Shown here: in pieces, positions 46,594 to 57,848 of the stretch
Position numbering within the stretch: position 1 is the stretch's first letter
Layout: each line of letters opens with the position of its first letter
Origin: Spinacia oleracea
Taxonomy: Eukaryota; Streptophyta; Magnoliopsida; Caryophyllales; Amaranthaceae
Assembly (NCBI RefSeq): GCF_020520425.1
Contig: NC_079491.1
Coordinates: 36,487,027-36,551,026 of the forward strand
Direction of reading: 5' to 3'
DNA length: 64,000 nt
Notes under the pieces: model-generated
What the model saw: only the letters and a program-made list of their open reading frames with translations
What the model was told of the DNA's origin: nothing
The model's database searches: none
Position numbers and translations under genes: made by a program

Positions 46594-47736
46594 ATGGCCA
46601 ACAACAATGATCTAGCCGTGGCTATTCGCCTTTTGGCGGAAAAGCTGACTCAGGAAAGAACTGAGCGCCCCAAATCTGCAGGGGAAATGTTTGAAAGACT
46701 TTCTAGGGTTAAACCACCATACTTCAAGGGACAATCAGACCTTACCTTCTTAGAAAATTGGATTAGGGAGTTTGAGAAACAGTTTGAGGCTGTGAGTTGC
46801 CCTATGAGTATGAGAGTAGGTCAAGCTGTCCTTTACCTAAAAGATGAAGCCGATCTGTGGTGGAGAGAGAATGAAACTAGGCTAAGTACTGCCGAGAGAT
46901 TTAATTGGGACTCATTTGTTGTTGCATTGAGGGAAAAGTTTTATCCTCCTTTTATTACAAAACGAAAAGCGCAGGAATTCATAAACCTTGGGATGGGGAG
47001 TATGACCATCGCTGAATATTATAGCAAATTTATAGCGTTGTCGAAGTTTACACCTGAGGTTGTAGCCATAGAGGAGATAAAGGCTCAGATGTTTGAGCAA
47101 GGGTTGACCGATGAGATCCAGTTGGAATTAGGTGGAGAAACCTTTATACCTTTAGAGAATGCGTATGAGAGAACCGCCCATATTCATGGTTTGCAGTCTA
47201 GAAGGGACAAGAAAAATGTTATTGGGGAGAAAAGAAAAGAGTTTGATGCTGGGAAAAACCGAGGGAATTTCAAGAAGAATAGAAACGTGAATAGGAATGA
47301 GAGTGGAAATGGAAATTTTCAGGGAAGAAGCAATCAGGGGCACCACAACAATTCGAACCAATCTAAGAGAGTGCATCATTGCAAGATGTGCAGTAGCAAT
47401 CACCCTGGTAAGAACTGCAACGGAGAATTAGTGACCTGCAACTATTGTCAGAAAAGGGGACATAGGGAGTATGAGTGCTTCACTAAGCACAGAAAGGAAC
47501 AAAATAGTAATAAAGCTGGAAACCAAGTGAGGTTTAACCAGTTTGGAGGTCAAAATTCAAAGCCTGGAGGGGCACAAAACAATCAAGAGAACTATAATAA
47601 GCCTGCAAATGATAACAACAACCCGAATAAGGCTCCAGGAAAGTTGTACATGATGAATCAGAATGAGGATGAACGATCTTCCGATATAGATTCTGGTACT
47701 TTTCTATTAACTCCGCGCAAGTTAAGCATTATTTAA
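46594..47736 (+). CDS. Element B gag (capsid/nucleocapsid), intact, fused to a stub of protease
   Basis: 380 codons. Residues 1-35 hold the conserved start (LAVAIRLLAEKLTQERTERP). The gag core follows with FERLSRVKPPYFKGQSD, LYLKDEADLWWRENE and a YYSKFIALSKF segment (about 35-210). A basic, N/G/R-rich linker leads to two zinc knuckles: CKMCSSNHPGKNC near 263-275 (C-x2-C-x3-H-x4-C) and the canonical CNYCQKRGHREYEC near 282-295. The last residues, DIDSGTFLLTPRKLSII, resemble the first strand of Ty3/gypsy protease and then stop. The frame is clean, as expected for a protein still in use for packaging. A TCTAATTGCAG acceptor-like string is 14 bp before the ATG. Confidence 0.9.
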   Translation: MANNNDLAVAIRLLAEKLTQERTERPKSAGEMFERLSRVKPPYFKGQSDLTFLENWIREFEKQFEAVSCPMSMRVGQAVLYLKDEADLWWRENETRLSTAERFNWDSFVVALREKFYPPFITKRKAQEFINLGMGSMTIAEYYSKFIALSKFTPEVVAIEEIKAQMFEQGLTDEIQLELGGETFIPLENAYERTAHIHGLQSRRDKKNVIGEKRKEFDAGKNRGNFKKNRNVNRNESGNGNFQGRSNQGHHNNSNQSKRVHHCKMCSSNHPGKNCNGELVTCNYCQKRGHREYECFTKHRKEQNSNKAGNQVRFNQFGGQNSKPGGAQNNQENYNKPANDNNNPNKAPGKLYMMNQNEDERSSDIDSGTFLLTPRKLSII

Positions 47737-47864
47737 TTCGTGGTGACTTGTTCTTTTGTTTCGTCATCTGTTGTGAAAAGTCTAAAGTTAGTAGTTTTAA
47801 TGAAATGGGAATTTTGAAAAGAGAATTCGTCGAAAGAGAATTTTGGTTAGCTATTCCCTGAGGT

Positions 47865-47905
47865 GAGTTACGAGGGCGTAACTCGTTTTCTTTAAGGGGG
47901 TAGAA
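47865..47905 (+). repeat. Element B first hairpin-polypurine cassette
   Basis: Stem GAGTTACG/CGTAACTC (47865-47872, 47877-47884), loop AGGG, then AAGGGGGTAGAATG. The layout copies that of the genuine PPT 275 bp further on. It could be a second priming site or the tail of a former LTR junction. Confidence 0.7.
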
Positions 47906-48142
47906 TGCGATAGAAATTCGCGCTTTTTACCTATTTTTATGGTATTTTTATGCATTTTATGCTTATTTTTAGCAACCTTTACAAGTTGATGCAAAGCAAA
48001 TAGATTCTCCGCATAAGAAAAGGTGTTCATGAGTAACACAAACAGCTTTGAGTTGGCAAAATAGTGCACTTAGGTGGCACAAATACTTCTCTAGTAAGAA
48101 TAAGTTAAAAGCTTTTGGGGAAAGTGTGGGAAATTTCTTGTC

Positions 48143-48179
48143 AAGTTTCGGGACGAAACTTCTTTTAAGAGGGGTAGAT
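48143..48179 (+). promoter_or_regulatory. Element B hairpin and polypurine tract at the 3' LTR
   Basis: Stem AAGTTTCG/CGAAACTT (48143-48150, 48154-48161), loop GGA, then AAGAGGGGTAGAT touching the LTR. Same as in element A. Confidence 0.85.
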
Positions 48180-51143
48180 TGTAATCCCCCGTAATTTTAT
48201 AAATTTTATTAATAAATTTTAAAATATAGTTAATTGTATTTGAATAGAATTTACGAATTTTGGAAATAAATAATATAATTAACGTATATTTATTTATTAC
48301 ATTTTAATATTTTCAACGATTTACGAAATTGAAAATGATTTTAGAATTTTAAGTTAAAACGAATTCGAATTACGAAATTCCGTTCGATTGAAATTAGGAA
48401 GCAATCCTAACCATTTTGGATTCAACAAACTAAATCTTAATCCTAGCCCAAGTAGTAAAGCCCAAGTTAAATAAACTACCAAGTAAACCCATAACCCTCT
48501 CCTTGTTTTTACTTCACGTAAAACTCAAATCCCAAACCCTCCTTATTCCTCCTCCTTCACGTGAAACCAACCTCCTCCCTCTCCTCCTTGCAGCCCCCTC
48601 TCCGCCTGCGTCAACCACCATCAACAGCCGCCGCCGCGACCACCCTTCCACCTGCACGCCGCCGTCGGTAACTCTCCTCTCCCCTCTGTTTCTTCTTCGA
48701 TCTCCCTTTCCGTTTATCACTCCTCCTCTCCCCTTAATTGTGGCTTTCGTTTTTCGCACAACCACCACCGAGGACCACCAGCATTCGTCACTACGCCCAG
48801 CCACGCACCACCGTGTGCGGCTCTGCCACCAGCCGTCCTCCGTCGGTACCTCTTCCTCTTCCCTTTCGTTTTCTTTTGTTCCCTTTCGTTCCCCTTTCCC
48901 TTGTTGTTTATTCATCCTCCTCACTCGTGTTATGTTGTTGCGGCAGCCACCACCGCGCGCACCACCGCCCCATTGCCGCGCGCACCACCGCCCCATTGAC
49001 GCCGCGCCGCCGCGCCGCTGAACCACCTCCGGCCAGCCTTCTTTCCTTCTCTCTTTTGGTTATTTCTTAAAACCTAAGTAATTAAATGTTTTAATTATAT
49101 TTTATCAATTTAATTTATGTTTTGATTGAATAAATTTATGATTTTTATGATTTAATTACTAATTTTTAGATTATATGTTGTCGAAATTAATTTAATTATT
49201 TTCAGATTTGTTAATTACGTTTAAATTAGGGTTTTAATGAAGTTTTATTAACTTAATTCATGTTTCGTGAATATAAATTATAAGTTTTTATGATTAAGTT
49301 AGATTTTCAGATTATACATTATGCTTAATTGATAATTTAATTTTCAGATTACATAGTTGAATTGAAATAAGGAATTTAATTATTAAAGCATGGATTTTTA
49401 AGGTTTTAATGTTCTAAAATCATAATAGAATGATTATACATTATTAAAGCTATTATTTTTATGATCTTAAGAATGTTAATTATGTTTTGGAATAGTTTGA
49501 AATTAGTTATGTTTCTGAAAATTTAAAGTACGATGTTTGCAAAGAGTTTTCAACGAATTTCAATCACTAATTTAATAATTATGATGATAGGAAATCAAAG
49601 GTTTAAGTTTTGATATTGGGAAATGTTCTAAATATGTTTAGGATGCATTTAGAATGCTTTGTTATGGTTTCCAATGATTAGGAATTGATTTAGGTACGTT
49701 TCTTGATTGTTTTAGGCGGAGAATTCTTTGTGGGCGACTTTTGAAAGTGTTAAAGTGGCCTATCAGTTTGTTTACACAAGGTACGTACATACCTGTGTGC
49801 TTGGAACGTGTGCTAATTGTTGAAACCATGTTGAATCTTGTTGTTGAACTTGGTTATGTTGATATTATTGTTGAACTTGGTGATGTTGATATTATGGACG
49901 AACTGGGTTATATTGAATGTGCATGTTTAATACTGTTGGACAAACTTATTGAACTTATTTTGCACTATAAGAACTGTAACATGTTAGTATGGATGTTTGA
50001 TACAAACATGTTGGTTGGGAACACTAGATTATTCTATATGATTGGGTTGGATCAATTGGTTGTTATTCCCTTTCTATCTTTTCACTACTTTATAAGGGCG
50101 GAGGACCTTGTTTAGTAAGTTGAAACTTTATGCCCATATACAGGGTTGCTCATGGTTAAAGGAAAGGTTGGTTAAGTTGGAATGAGTCTTGATTGATGCT
50201 TTTATGATCACTTACTTAATTCCAAGATAAAAACAGTTGTGAACAATTGTGAATTGTCTGTCTTATGTAATGGTTGAGTCATAACGGAATCTCAATTTGT
50301 AAATCATGTAAAGTGAAACTGAATAGCAATAGCTTTAGACTGTGCACGTCTGAAGTGACGGACAAACAGGAGTTGGGGTTCATGGTGGTAGCCCATGGCC
50401 TTTTCTGGGACCGGATTGATCACCGTGTCCTATTTTTATTTAAACGTTCCTCGATATCGCAGGTCACTGAGGTTACGGAGTCGCGCCCGTACCTCGTCTT
50501 CCTTAGTGAAGACTTCTGGATGGTCAACTCGGTCCATTGTCTATTTCAACTAAAATAATATTATGGTTATTAAGCCTAGCTTAGTCTAGTCAAGTATAAT
50601 CGTCAATTTATTATGTTTTGTCTGTCCTTCCTTATATTTATTAGTATCATGTTAGGGTTGTTGGTTTGATAGTATCATGCTAGGATTGTTGTTGTTTTAG
50701 TATGTAGTACTCAGCTTTGCTGATTACGTGCTTTGTTTGTGTGTGTTGATCATGGCTATGCCTTATTGATCCTGTGATGACCCATCTTTGGTGAGCAGTC
50801 TCTAAGGATCAATAAGCGTTGCCCATCTACAGGTTTGAAGATGATGCATCATTGGGATCGGTATTAGAGAGCTTGTAGTTCTATTCGTTTAATTAAGTGA
50901 TTTAATTTGTTAACTTGGATTTGAAATTTGTCGTACTATTCGTATTTCCTTAATTCAGTTAATTGTTTTGGACCTAATGTGTAATAGATTATTTATGAAC
51001 CTAAAAGTTAGTTTTATGTTTTCCGCTGCAAAATTCTGAATAAGCCGTAACGTTTTCACACGGGCGATAATACTTTGATAATTCCCTACAGTTATATTTA
51101 AAAAGAGGTTATTTTAGAAAATGGGAATTGTTGGGGTGTTACA
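48180..51143 (+). repeat. Element B 3' LTR (2964 bp)
   Basis: Same length and ends as the 5' LTR. Of seven substitutions seen by eye, six are in the GC-rich part (48590-49075) and one at 50860. Confidence 0.96.
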
Positions 51144-51148
51144 ACAGC

Positions 51149-51371
51149 ACCTGAAAGAGCGGTTAAATGGGGTTAACCGCTATCTCAATTGGCGATTTAA
51201 GCTTTAATGAACCGTCATTTGAGATAGCGGTTTACCTCTTACATCTACAGCAAATCAAAAGTGATTTCGAGTTTCAAAATATCACAAAAAACAAAGCCAG
51301 CTCCATTCTTCCCTTCCTCTCCGTCGATGGTGCTCCAAACCATCCCACCCCATACTGCCTGTCCGCGGCCG
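51149..51371. other. Host spacer between B and solo LTR C, with a long hairpin
   Basis: An imperfect inverted repeat of about 35 bp per arm (51171-51205 with 51206-51241) uses the words AACCGCTATCTCAA and TTGAGATAGCGGTT. The remainder is CT-rich and looks like the 5' UTR of the interrupted MULE-like locus, which goes on after C at 54481. Confidence 0.5.
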
Positions 51372-51376
51372 AAAAC

Positions 51377-54300
51377 TGTAATCCCCCGTAAATTTATAAA
51401 TTTTATTAATATATTTTAATGTATATTATTTATATTAAAGTAGAATTTATGAATTTTAGTAATAAATATATAATTAACGTATATTTATTTTATTTTAAGT
51501 ACGTTCTAAATATTTAACGATTTTTGAACTTTATTATATTTATGTATTTAATGTATATTTAATTTTATTTAAATATATTCTAAATATTTTAACGATTTTT
51601 GCAATCAAGAATAATTTTAGAATTTTATGTTGAAAAGAATTTGAATTAGGAAAACTCGTTGAATTCGAAAAAACAATCCTATTCGATTTTGACTCAAACA
51701 CTAAAACCCAAATCCTAATCCTAGCTAGCCCACATGGGAAAAGCCCAAAATAAAAACCCAAAAACTCCCTTTTCTATTTCACGTAAAAACAAAATAACAC
51801 CAAAACCCCTTCTCTCTTCCTATGTCACGTGAATACCTTCAACCCTCAAACTCCTTGCTGCCCTAGCCACCACCATCAGCCGTCGCACCACCTCCCTGCG
51901 CCACCAGTCGCTTCCACCCGACCACCGTCGCTCCTCCTCCTGTGTCGGGTAATCTCCTTCTCCTTCTCTCACTCGTTTTCCTTTCGTTCTCCTTTCTCTT
52001 CTCTCTCTTTGCTTCATTCTTTCCTGTTATTGAATTGCAGCAACCACCGCAACAACCGCCGCTCCCCCCAGCGACCAGTCGCGCCACCACCGACTGCCCA
52101 GTACCGACCCCTATTGTCGCGTCGCGTCGCCCAGCAGCCGCAGCCGCCCTCCTTTCTCTGTCACGCACGAAACCGCAGCTCCCTCTCTTCTTGCTTCTTG
52201 CGTGCACAACCACCACCATCCACAAGCGCCGCCAACCTCCGCGACCACCTGCACCGCCGTCGCGCAGCCCGCCATCGGCCAGCTCCCCTTCTATCTCCTT
52301 TGGTTATTTCCAAACCCTTAAAACTAATTAATGTTTTAATTAAGTTTTAATAATTTGATTTATGTTTCTTGAATTAAATTTATGTTTTTATGATGAAGTT
52401 ATGAAATTTCAGATTATATGTTGTTGAAATTAATTTAATTATTTTCAGATTTGTTAATAATGTTTAAGTTAGGGTTTTAATTATGTTTATTAATTTAAAT
52501 TATGTTCTTGAATTAAATTTATAATCTTTATGGTTTGAATATGATTTTCAGATTTGGTGTTGATATTATAAACTAATTAATTTCAATTTTGGTTAATTAA
52601 AAATTAAGTTAGGGCTTATTCATGATTTACTAATTTGAATTATGTTTTCTTGAATTAAAGTTATGGGTTTTGTGATTTAAATCATAAATTTCGGATTATG
52701 CAAATTATATAATAAAGTTATTAATTTTCAGATTATCAAATTACTTTGAAATATTAATTTTGATTGTTTAAAGTATGAAATTCCAGGTTTTTATGATTAT
52801 AAATCATGGTAGGTTGAGTATGGATTATTGAATTTGTTGTTTTGAGATACTAGGAACGTAGATTGACCTTGGTGAAGCTTTTAAATGAATTTATGTTGCT
52901 GAAAATTTAAAGTACGATGTTTGCAAAAAGTTTTCAACGAATTTCAATCACTAGTTCAATAATTATGATGCTAGGAAATCAAATGTTTAAGTTTTGATAT
53001 TGGGGAAGGTTCTAGATATGGTTAGGATGCATTTAGAATGCTTTATTATGGTTGTCAATGATTAGAAATTGATTTGGGTACGTTTCTTGATTATTTTAGG
53101 CGGAGAATTCTTTGTGGGCGACTTTTGAATTCGTTAAAGTGGCCTATCAGTTTGTTTACACAAGGTACGTACATACCTGTGTGCTTGGATGTGTGTTGTA
53201 TTGAGAATATGATGAATATATTTATGAACTTGTTTATGTTGGAGTTTCATGTTCAATGTCGTTGAATTAATGCGTTGAGCATAGAACTTTATTTATAAGA
53301 ATTGAATCATGTTAGCATGGAATATTGATGCAAGCATGTTGGTTTTGGGGAACTTTATAGTATTTAATATTGGTTTAGATCTTTATTGATCGTTGTTCCT
53401 CTTTAGATTTTCACTACTTTATAAGGGCCGAGGACCTTGTTTGGTAGTTGAACCTTATACCTAATAAAGGTTTTTAAATATGGGTAAAGGAAGGATTAAA
53501 ATAGTTGGAATTGTCTCTTGGTTGAATGTTGTGATCACTGGTTTAATTCAAAGATAAAAGAAGTTGTGTTTACTTGTTGAATATAATATTTATGTTTGAT
53601 GATTCATAACCAAGTATTAAAAGTTAAGTCATGTAAAGTGAAAATGAGTAGCAATAGCTTTAGACTGTGCACGTCTAAAGTGACGGACAATCAGGAGTTG
53701 GGGTCATGGGTAGCCTATGGCTTTTTCTGGGGCCGGATTGATCACCGGTTCTATTTTTATTTAAAAGTCCCTCGATATCGCAGGTCATTGGGGTTTACGG
53801 AGTCGCGCCCGTACCTCGTCTTCCTTAGTGAAGAAGAAGAAGTTTCTAGTAGACAACTCAGTCCATTGACTATTTCAATTAAAATAATGTTAATGATACA
53901 AAGGTCTAGTTCAGTCAAATATAGTCTTCAAGTCAATATATCTTGATTATCCTTGCTTATGTTTTATTTAGTACCATGTTAGGATTGTTCGTTTAATAGA
54001 ATCATGTTAGGATTATTATTGATTTAGTATGTAGTACTCAGCTTTGCTGATTACGTGCTTTTGCTTGTGCATGTTGATCATGGCTATGCCTTATTGATCC
54101 TGTGATGACCCAATCTTTGGTGAGCAGTCTCTAAGAATCAATAAGCATTGTCCATCTGCAGGTTTGAAGATGTTGCATCATTGGGATCGGGAATAGAGAG
54201 CTTGTATTTAGTTTTGATTTACTAAGTTGACTTGGGTTTGTTAATTGGGACTTTAAACTTGTCGTACTATTTATATTTCCTTATTTTCGTTGGATGATTT

Positions 54301-54475
54301 TTTGGGACTAAACCTGTAATCGATTATTTATAAACCTAAAGTTAGTTTTATGTTTTCCGCTGCAAAATTCTGAATAAGCCGTTACGTTTTCACACGGGCG
54401 ATAATGCCTTGATAATTCTCTACGTTTTATATTAAAAGATTATTTTAGAAAAGAGAGAATTGTCGGGGTGTTACA
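51377..54475 (+). mobile_element. Solo LTR C (3099 bp), relative of elements A and B
   Basis: Starts TGTAATCCCCCG and ends GTCGGGGTGTTACA, with perfect target duplications AAAAC at 51372-51376 and 54476-54480. There is no interior, so it arose by recombination between the two LTRs of a full element. It shares with A and B the CT/GC-rich island, the block at about 53630-53880, the inverted repeat near 54085-54145 and the U5 words CGTTTTCACACGGGCGATAAT. Confidence 0.92.
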
Positions 54476-54480
54476 AAAAC

Positions 54481-55767
54481 CACCGACGTCACCGGCCATA
54501 TAATTCTCCGGCGAACGCTTCCTCACCACCGTGCTCTTCCGCACCACCGTTGTCGCAGACTGCCGTTGCTATGGCTTCTCTCAGGTAAAGCCCTAATTTC
54601 TTCTTTTTTTTGTAAATTCGAATTTAATTGATAATTGAGTAAAAATTGAGATCATGTTTTGGTTTGTTTAATGATGTTATAATGAAGATTATGCTTAGGT
54701 TTGTTTGATGGTGTTATGATCATAATTATCATGAATTGCAATTTTTTGTTGTTGTTAATGTACTACCTCCGTTCCTAAATGATCTTTACGGTTACTATTT
54801 GCACAGTAATTAAGGAATTTTGGTGAACATGTGATGGTGGGGTAACAAATGGAAAATGAGTGGCTATAAATTGTCCAACAATGTGAGTGGGTGGAAACTA
54901 ATATTAAAGAACGGAGGTAGTATGTCAAACCGCTAATTGAGTTAGCTATGTTATTATTCATATTATTTTAAAATCATCCATGGCATTTTTAATTGATAGA
55001 TGCTAGTATGATAAACTAATTGAATTATAAGGGACTAGAATATGGTCAATTACTAGTGTCATATTGTTTAATTTTATGGTTAGATACGTCATGCATCTTC
55101 TCTCCTTTAATTTGTGTGTTGATTAATTGTTTGTTGTTTAAAATATGAAGTTGCCAAACTATGCTCTTTATTGTCATTGGGGAGGGGAATTTCGCAAAGT
55201 AGCGGTGATGTTACATATAAAGGGGGAGAGCAAAAATTTGGGTTTGTCAATTCTCAAATGAGTTATGATGAGGTTTTGAGTAAGGTTTATGATCTTATGA
55301 GATGTGACTCGAGATATGTGGAGTTGAAGCTACTAACGAGGTATCTAATGATGCCCGGTTCATATGTAGCCATTCCTTTGGATGGTGACAATTCTTTAAA
55401 AGCAATGTTATTGGCTATGTCTCAAACACAATCAACCACAATGCAATTGTTCATCGAGCAACTTCCAAAGAAACCCGAAACTCAAACTCACTTGGAATCT
55501 TTCATGAAATGGATTCATGGGCGAGAAAATTTCCCTACTTGCCCTTGACAAATCAAAGTGGGGTTACGAGTTCATTCACAAGAATGCTTACTGATGAACA
55601 ATATGTTAGTGAACACATTTCAGAGCTCACTTCTCCAAATCAAACACCACATGTAGAAGCTACAAATGGTGATCCATCTATGATAACTTTCGATTCTCTA
55701 GATCAAATATGTGTTGATTATTTTTGGAGATGAAGGGGTTGGGGTGGATAGTGATGTTGATGAAGAT
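54481..55767 (+). pseudogene. MULE (MuDR-type) transposase N-terminal part, frameshifted
   Basis: A GC-rich leader (54481-54586) ends in ATGGCTTCTCTCAG/GTAAAG, a plausible first exon and donor. From 55147 the frame MKLPNYALYCHWGGEF leads, after a small frameshift near 55195, into DVTYKGGEQKFGFVNSQMSY and YVAIPLDGDNSLKAMLLAM, the PB1-like N-terminal domain of plant MULE transposases. A second frameshift lies near 55530 (FMKWIHGRENF then WARKFPYLPL). The acidic stretch at 55740 is cut by element D and resumes after it at 57849 (TQDANDKAIREISPSQVF). No catalytic or SWIM domain is visible. Confidence 0.6.
54763..54920. mobile_element. Stowaway MITE
   Basis: 158 bp flanked by TA (54761-54762, 54921-54922). 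Termini CTACCTCCGTTCCTAAATGA and its inverted partner ending AAGAACGGAGGTAG. It lies in the likely first intron of the MULE-like locus. Confidence 0.88.
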
Positions 55768-55772
55768 GAAGA

Positions 55773-57843
55773 TGTAATTCCCCGAAGTTTTATTATAAGT
55801 GGATCTTATGTAAGAGCTAACTGTAAAGTTCGAGGACGAACTTTGTTTTTTTAGTGGGTGTAGATGTAATAACCAGAATTTTCGGATACTTTCTTATAAA
55901 TTATTTTGATAAATTAAAATTATTATTTTTTTAAATTAAAAATTAAGGTTTTAATGATTTTAAAGAAGGAGAAAATGAATTTTTCGACTTATTCAATCAT
56001 CTTAACGAAATTTAAATCTCTTAGTTAAACTCTAATCCTAACCTTGTCTATATATAAACCGTCAAACCCTCAAAATTTCCATGTTACGTGACCCAAAGAA
56101 AAGCCCAACCTCCCTCAGTTTTCTTTTGTCGACTGCCGTCATCACCATTTCACCATCATTAAGCACCCCTCCATCTCCATCTATGTGGATAAACCCATCA
56201 TCACCACCTTCAATCTATACGACATTGTCAATGCCAACATCTGGTAAGTAAGAAATTAACACGCTTTCCTATATAGTACTTATGCCCTCCCATTTGTTCC
56301 TTAATAAGCGTTAATTAAACATAGCTTAGTCATAAAGAGTTTAGTTTTGATTAAACGATTATTAATGTCTAATGGATAGTTAACTTTGTCTATTTTGGTT
56401 TTAGAAATCAGTAAAGATGGTTTTATTTTTTATGTTAATTATTTTCTGGTTAAGTTTTACGAAAATGAATTTACTTCTAACTTGATTATGGTGGTCAATG
56501 AGGCTTAGAACAGTAGATTAATTAAGGATTCTTGATAGGATTCTTGTGGATGAAAGTAGCGTAGGGATCATGGAAGGATATTCGAAGTGCGGATTACGCT
56601 CGTTTAAGGTAGTTTTCAATGTACATCATATTTAGTATCCCGGTAGGAAGATGTTTCGGATATGTGTATGTGCTACTATGTGATAGAGGATAAATATATA
56701 AGTAATAATGTGTTAATAATGAAGCTTGCCTTATACTACTACTTGATAGCGTTGATCTTCGTACGTACTTGTAATACTATGTATAATTACTTGTCAAATA
56801 CGTTTTCTATTTTATAGTTACTTTTCAATAAAATGGGTACCTGGTGATGTAGATATGCACTGATTGTGGATAATACTCTGGAAATGCAGTAAAGTTGATT
56901 ACATCAGACATAATTACACTTATTGATGATTCTAAATGAGAATAATGGTGGATGGTGAAAGGATAAGCGACAGTCCTTGTTTTGGTTCTCTATGTTTACT
57001 TGTCTATATGTCTGAACCTTATTAAATTACTAATAACGTAAAGTGTAATTTTAGAGGGAAAATCCTGTAAGGGTTAGGAACAGGTTGGCCTTCTAGATGT
57101 TGCTCTATCGGTGCACTTTAGTGGAGACCCGGTAGGCTTCTAGCAGGTTTCTATTATTCTGTATTAAACTTTCTGCTTAGTCATCCTCCTAATTCTTTTG
57201 GTGCGCGGTCGCGGAGACCCTTAGTCAATTAGTGAGGGGTGTGCACACTAGGGACATTCTGTACTCATCTTACTTTGGCCATTTTCAAGGGTTACGCGCG
57301 ACCCTTAGCGTTCTCTTTCCCTCACTTAATTAAGATTGATCTTATGTGATAAGTTTAATAATGGTATTATTAAATTGATACCTGTTGTTTAATTATTTAT
57401 TTTATGTACACAAAACGTTTTCAACTAAAATTATTTATTTTACGGGATGGAGTTGGAATTACTCAGTTTATATGATTTTAGAGAGTCCGTCTCTCTTGTC
57501 TCTTTTCTTTTTCTTTTTTTTCGCAGGTTGGTAAAGGTATTTGGCTATGAGTGAGGAGACGCTTAGAATAACCACGTACCTAGTCAAGAGACAATTTCTA
57601 TTTCAGTTTAAGTTGGATTTTGTTATTTATTTTATGGGAATTGGTTGTAATATTTTATGGGCCACCTTTTAGACCACTTAGTTAATTTTGACTTTAATAG
57701 TTTTAAATTTTTTTGTTGCTTTGCATTTATTTTCTATGGAGAATAAATGTAGCAGTGACACTCCCAAAGTTTGAATGATGATTTTGTGAAATAAAAACAG
57801 TGTTTTTGATTATATAAAAGGTCCAAATTTTGGGGGTGTTACA
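55773..57843 (+). mobile_element. Element D: internally deleted Ty3/gypsy element
   Basis: Perfect target duplications GAAGA at 55768-55772 and 57844-57848 mark both original ends. The left end keeps only TGTAAT of the 5' LTR, followed directly by about 85 bp of the internal 3' tail with a hairpin (AAAGTTCG/CGAACTTT at 55825-55844) and the PPT-like AGTGGGTGTAGA. Then comes a complete 1979-bp 3' LTR. Everything between, the 5' LTR body and all genes, is deleted. The LTR starts TGTAATAACC and ends GGGGTGTTACA. It sits in the acidic coding stretch of the MULE-like pseudogene. Confidence 0.82.
55865..57843 (+). repeat. Element D 3' LTR (1979 bp)
   Basis: Bounded by TG and CA, with the PPT-like tract directly before and GAAGA directly after. 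No long ORF on the plus strand. It is a different family from A-C, though its hairpin and PPT layout is alike. Confidence 0.82.
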
Positions 57844-57848
57844 GAAGA

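Larger units (their letters stand above)
41575..51143 (+). mobile_element. Element B: young gag-only LTR retrotransposon (TR-GAG-like) with an extra ORF1
   Basis: Two 2964-bp LTRs flank a 3641-bp interior, with perfect target duplications ACAGC at 41570-41574 and 51144-51148. The interior has an altered iMet-type PBS, a 256-codon acidic ORF1, a 380-codon gag and two hairpin-PPT cassettes; there is no protease, RT, RNase H or integrase. Gag ends within what looks like the first residues of protease (DSGTFLL), so pol was lost as a block. By eye the LTRs differ at only 7 positions, so the insertion is very recent and must have used enzymes in trans. LTR ends and internal blocks show it belongs with element A and solo LTR C. 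Non-autonomous elements that keep gag alone are known in plants as TR-GAG. Confidence 0.93.
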
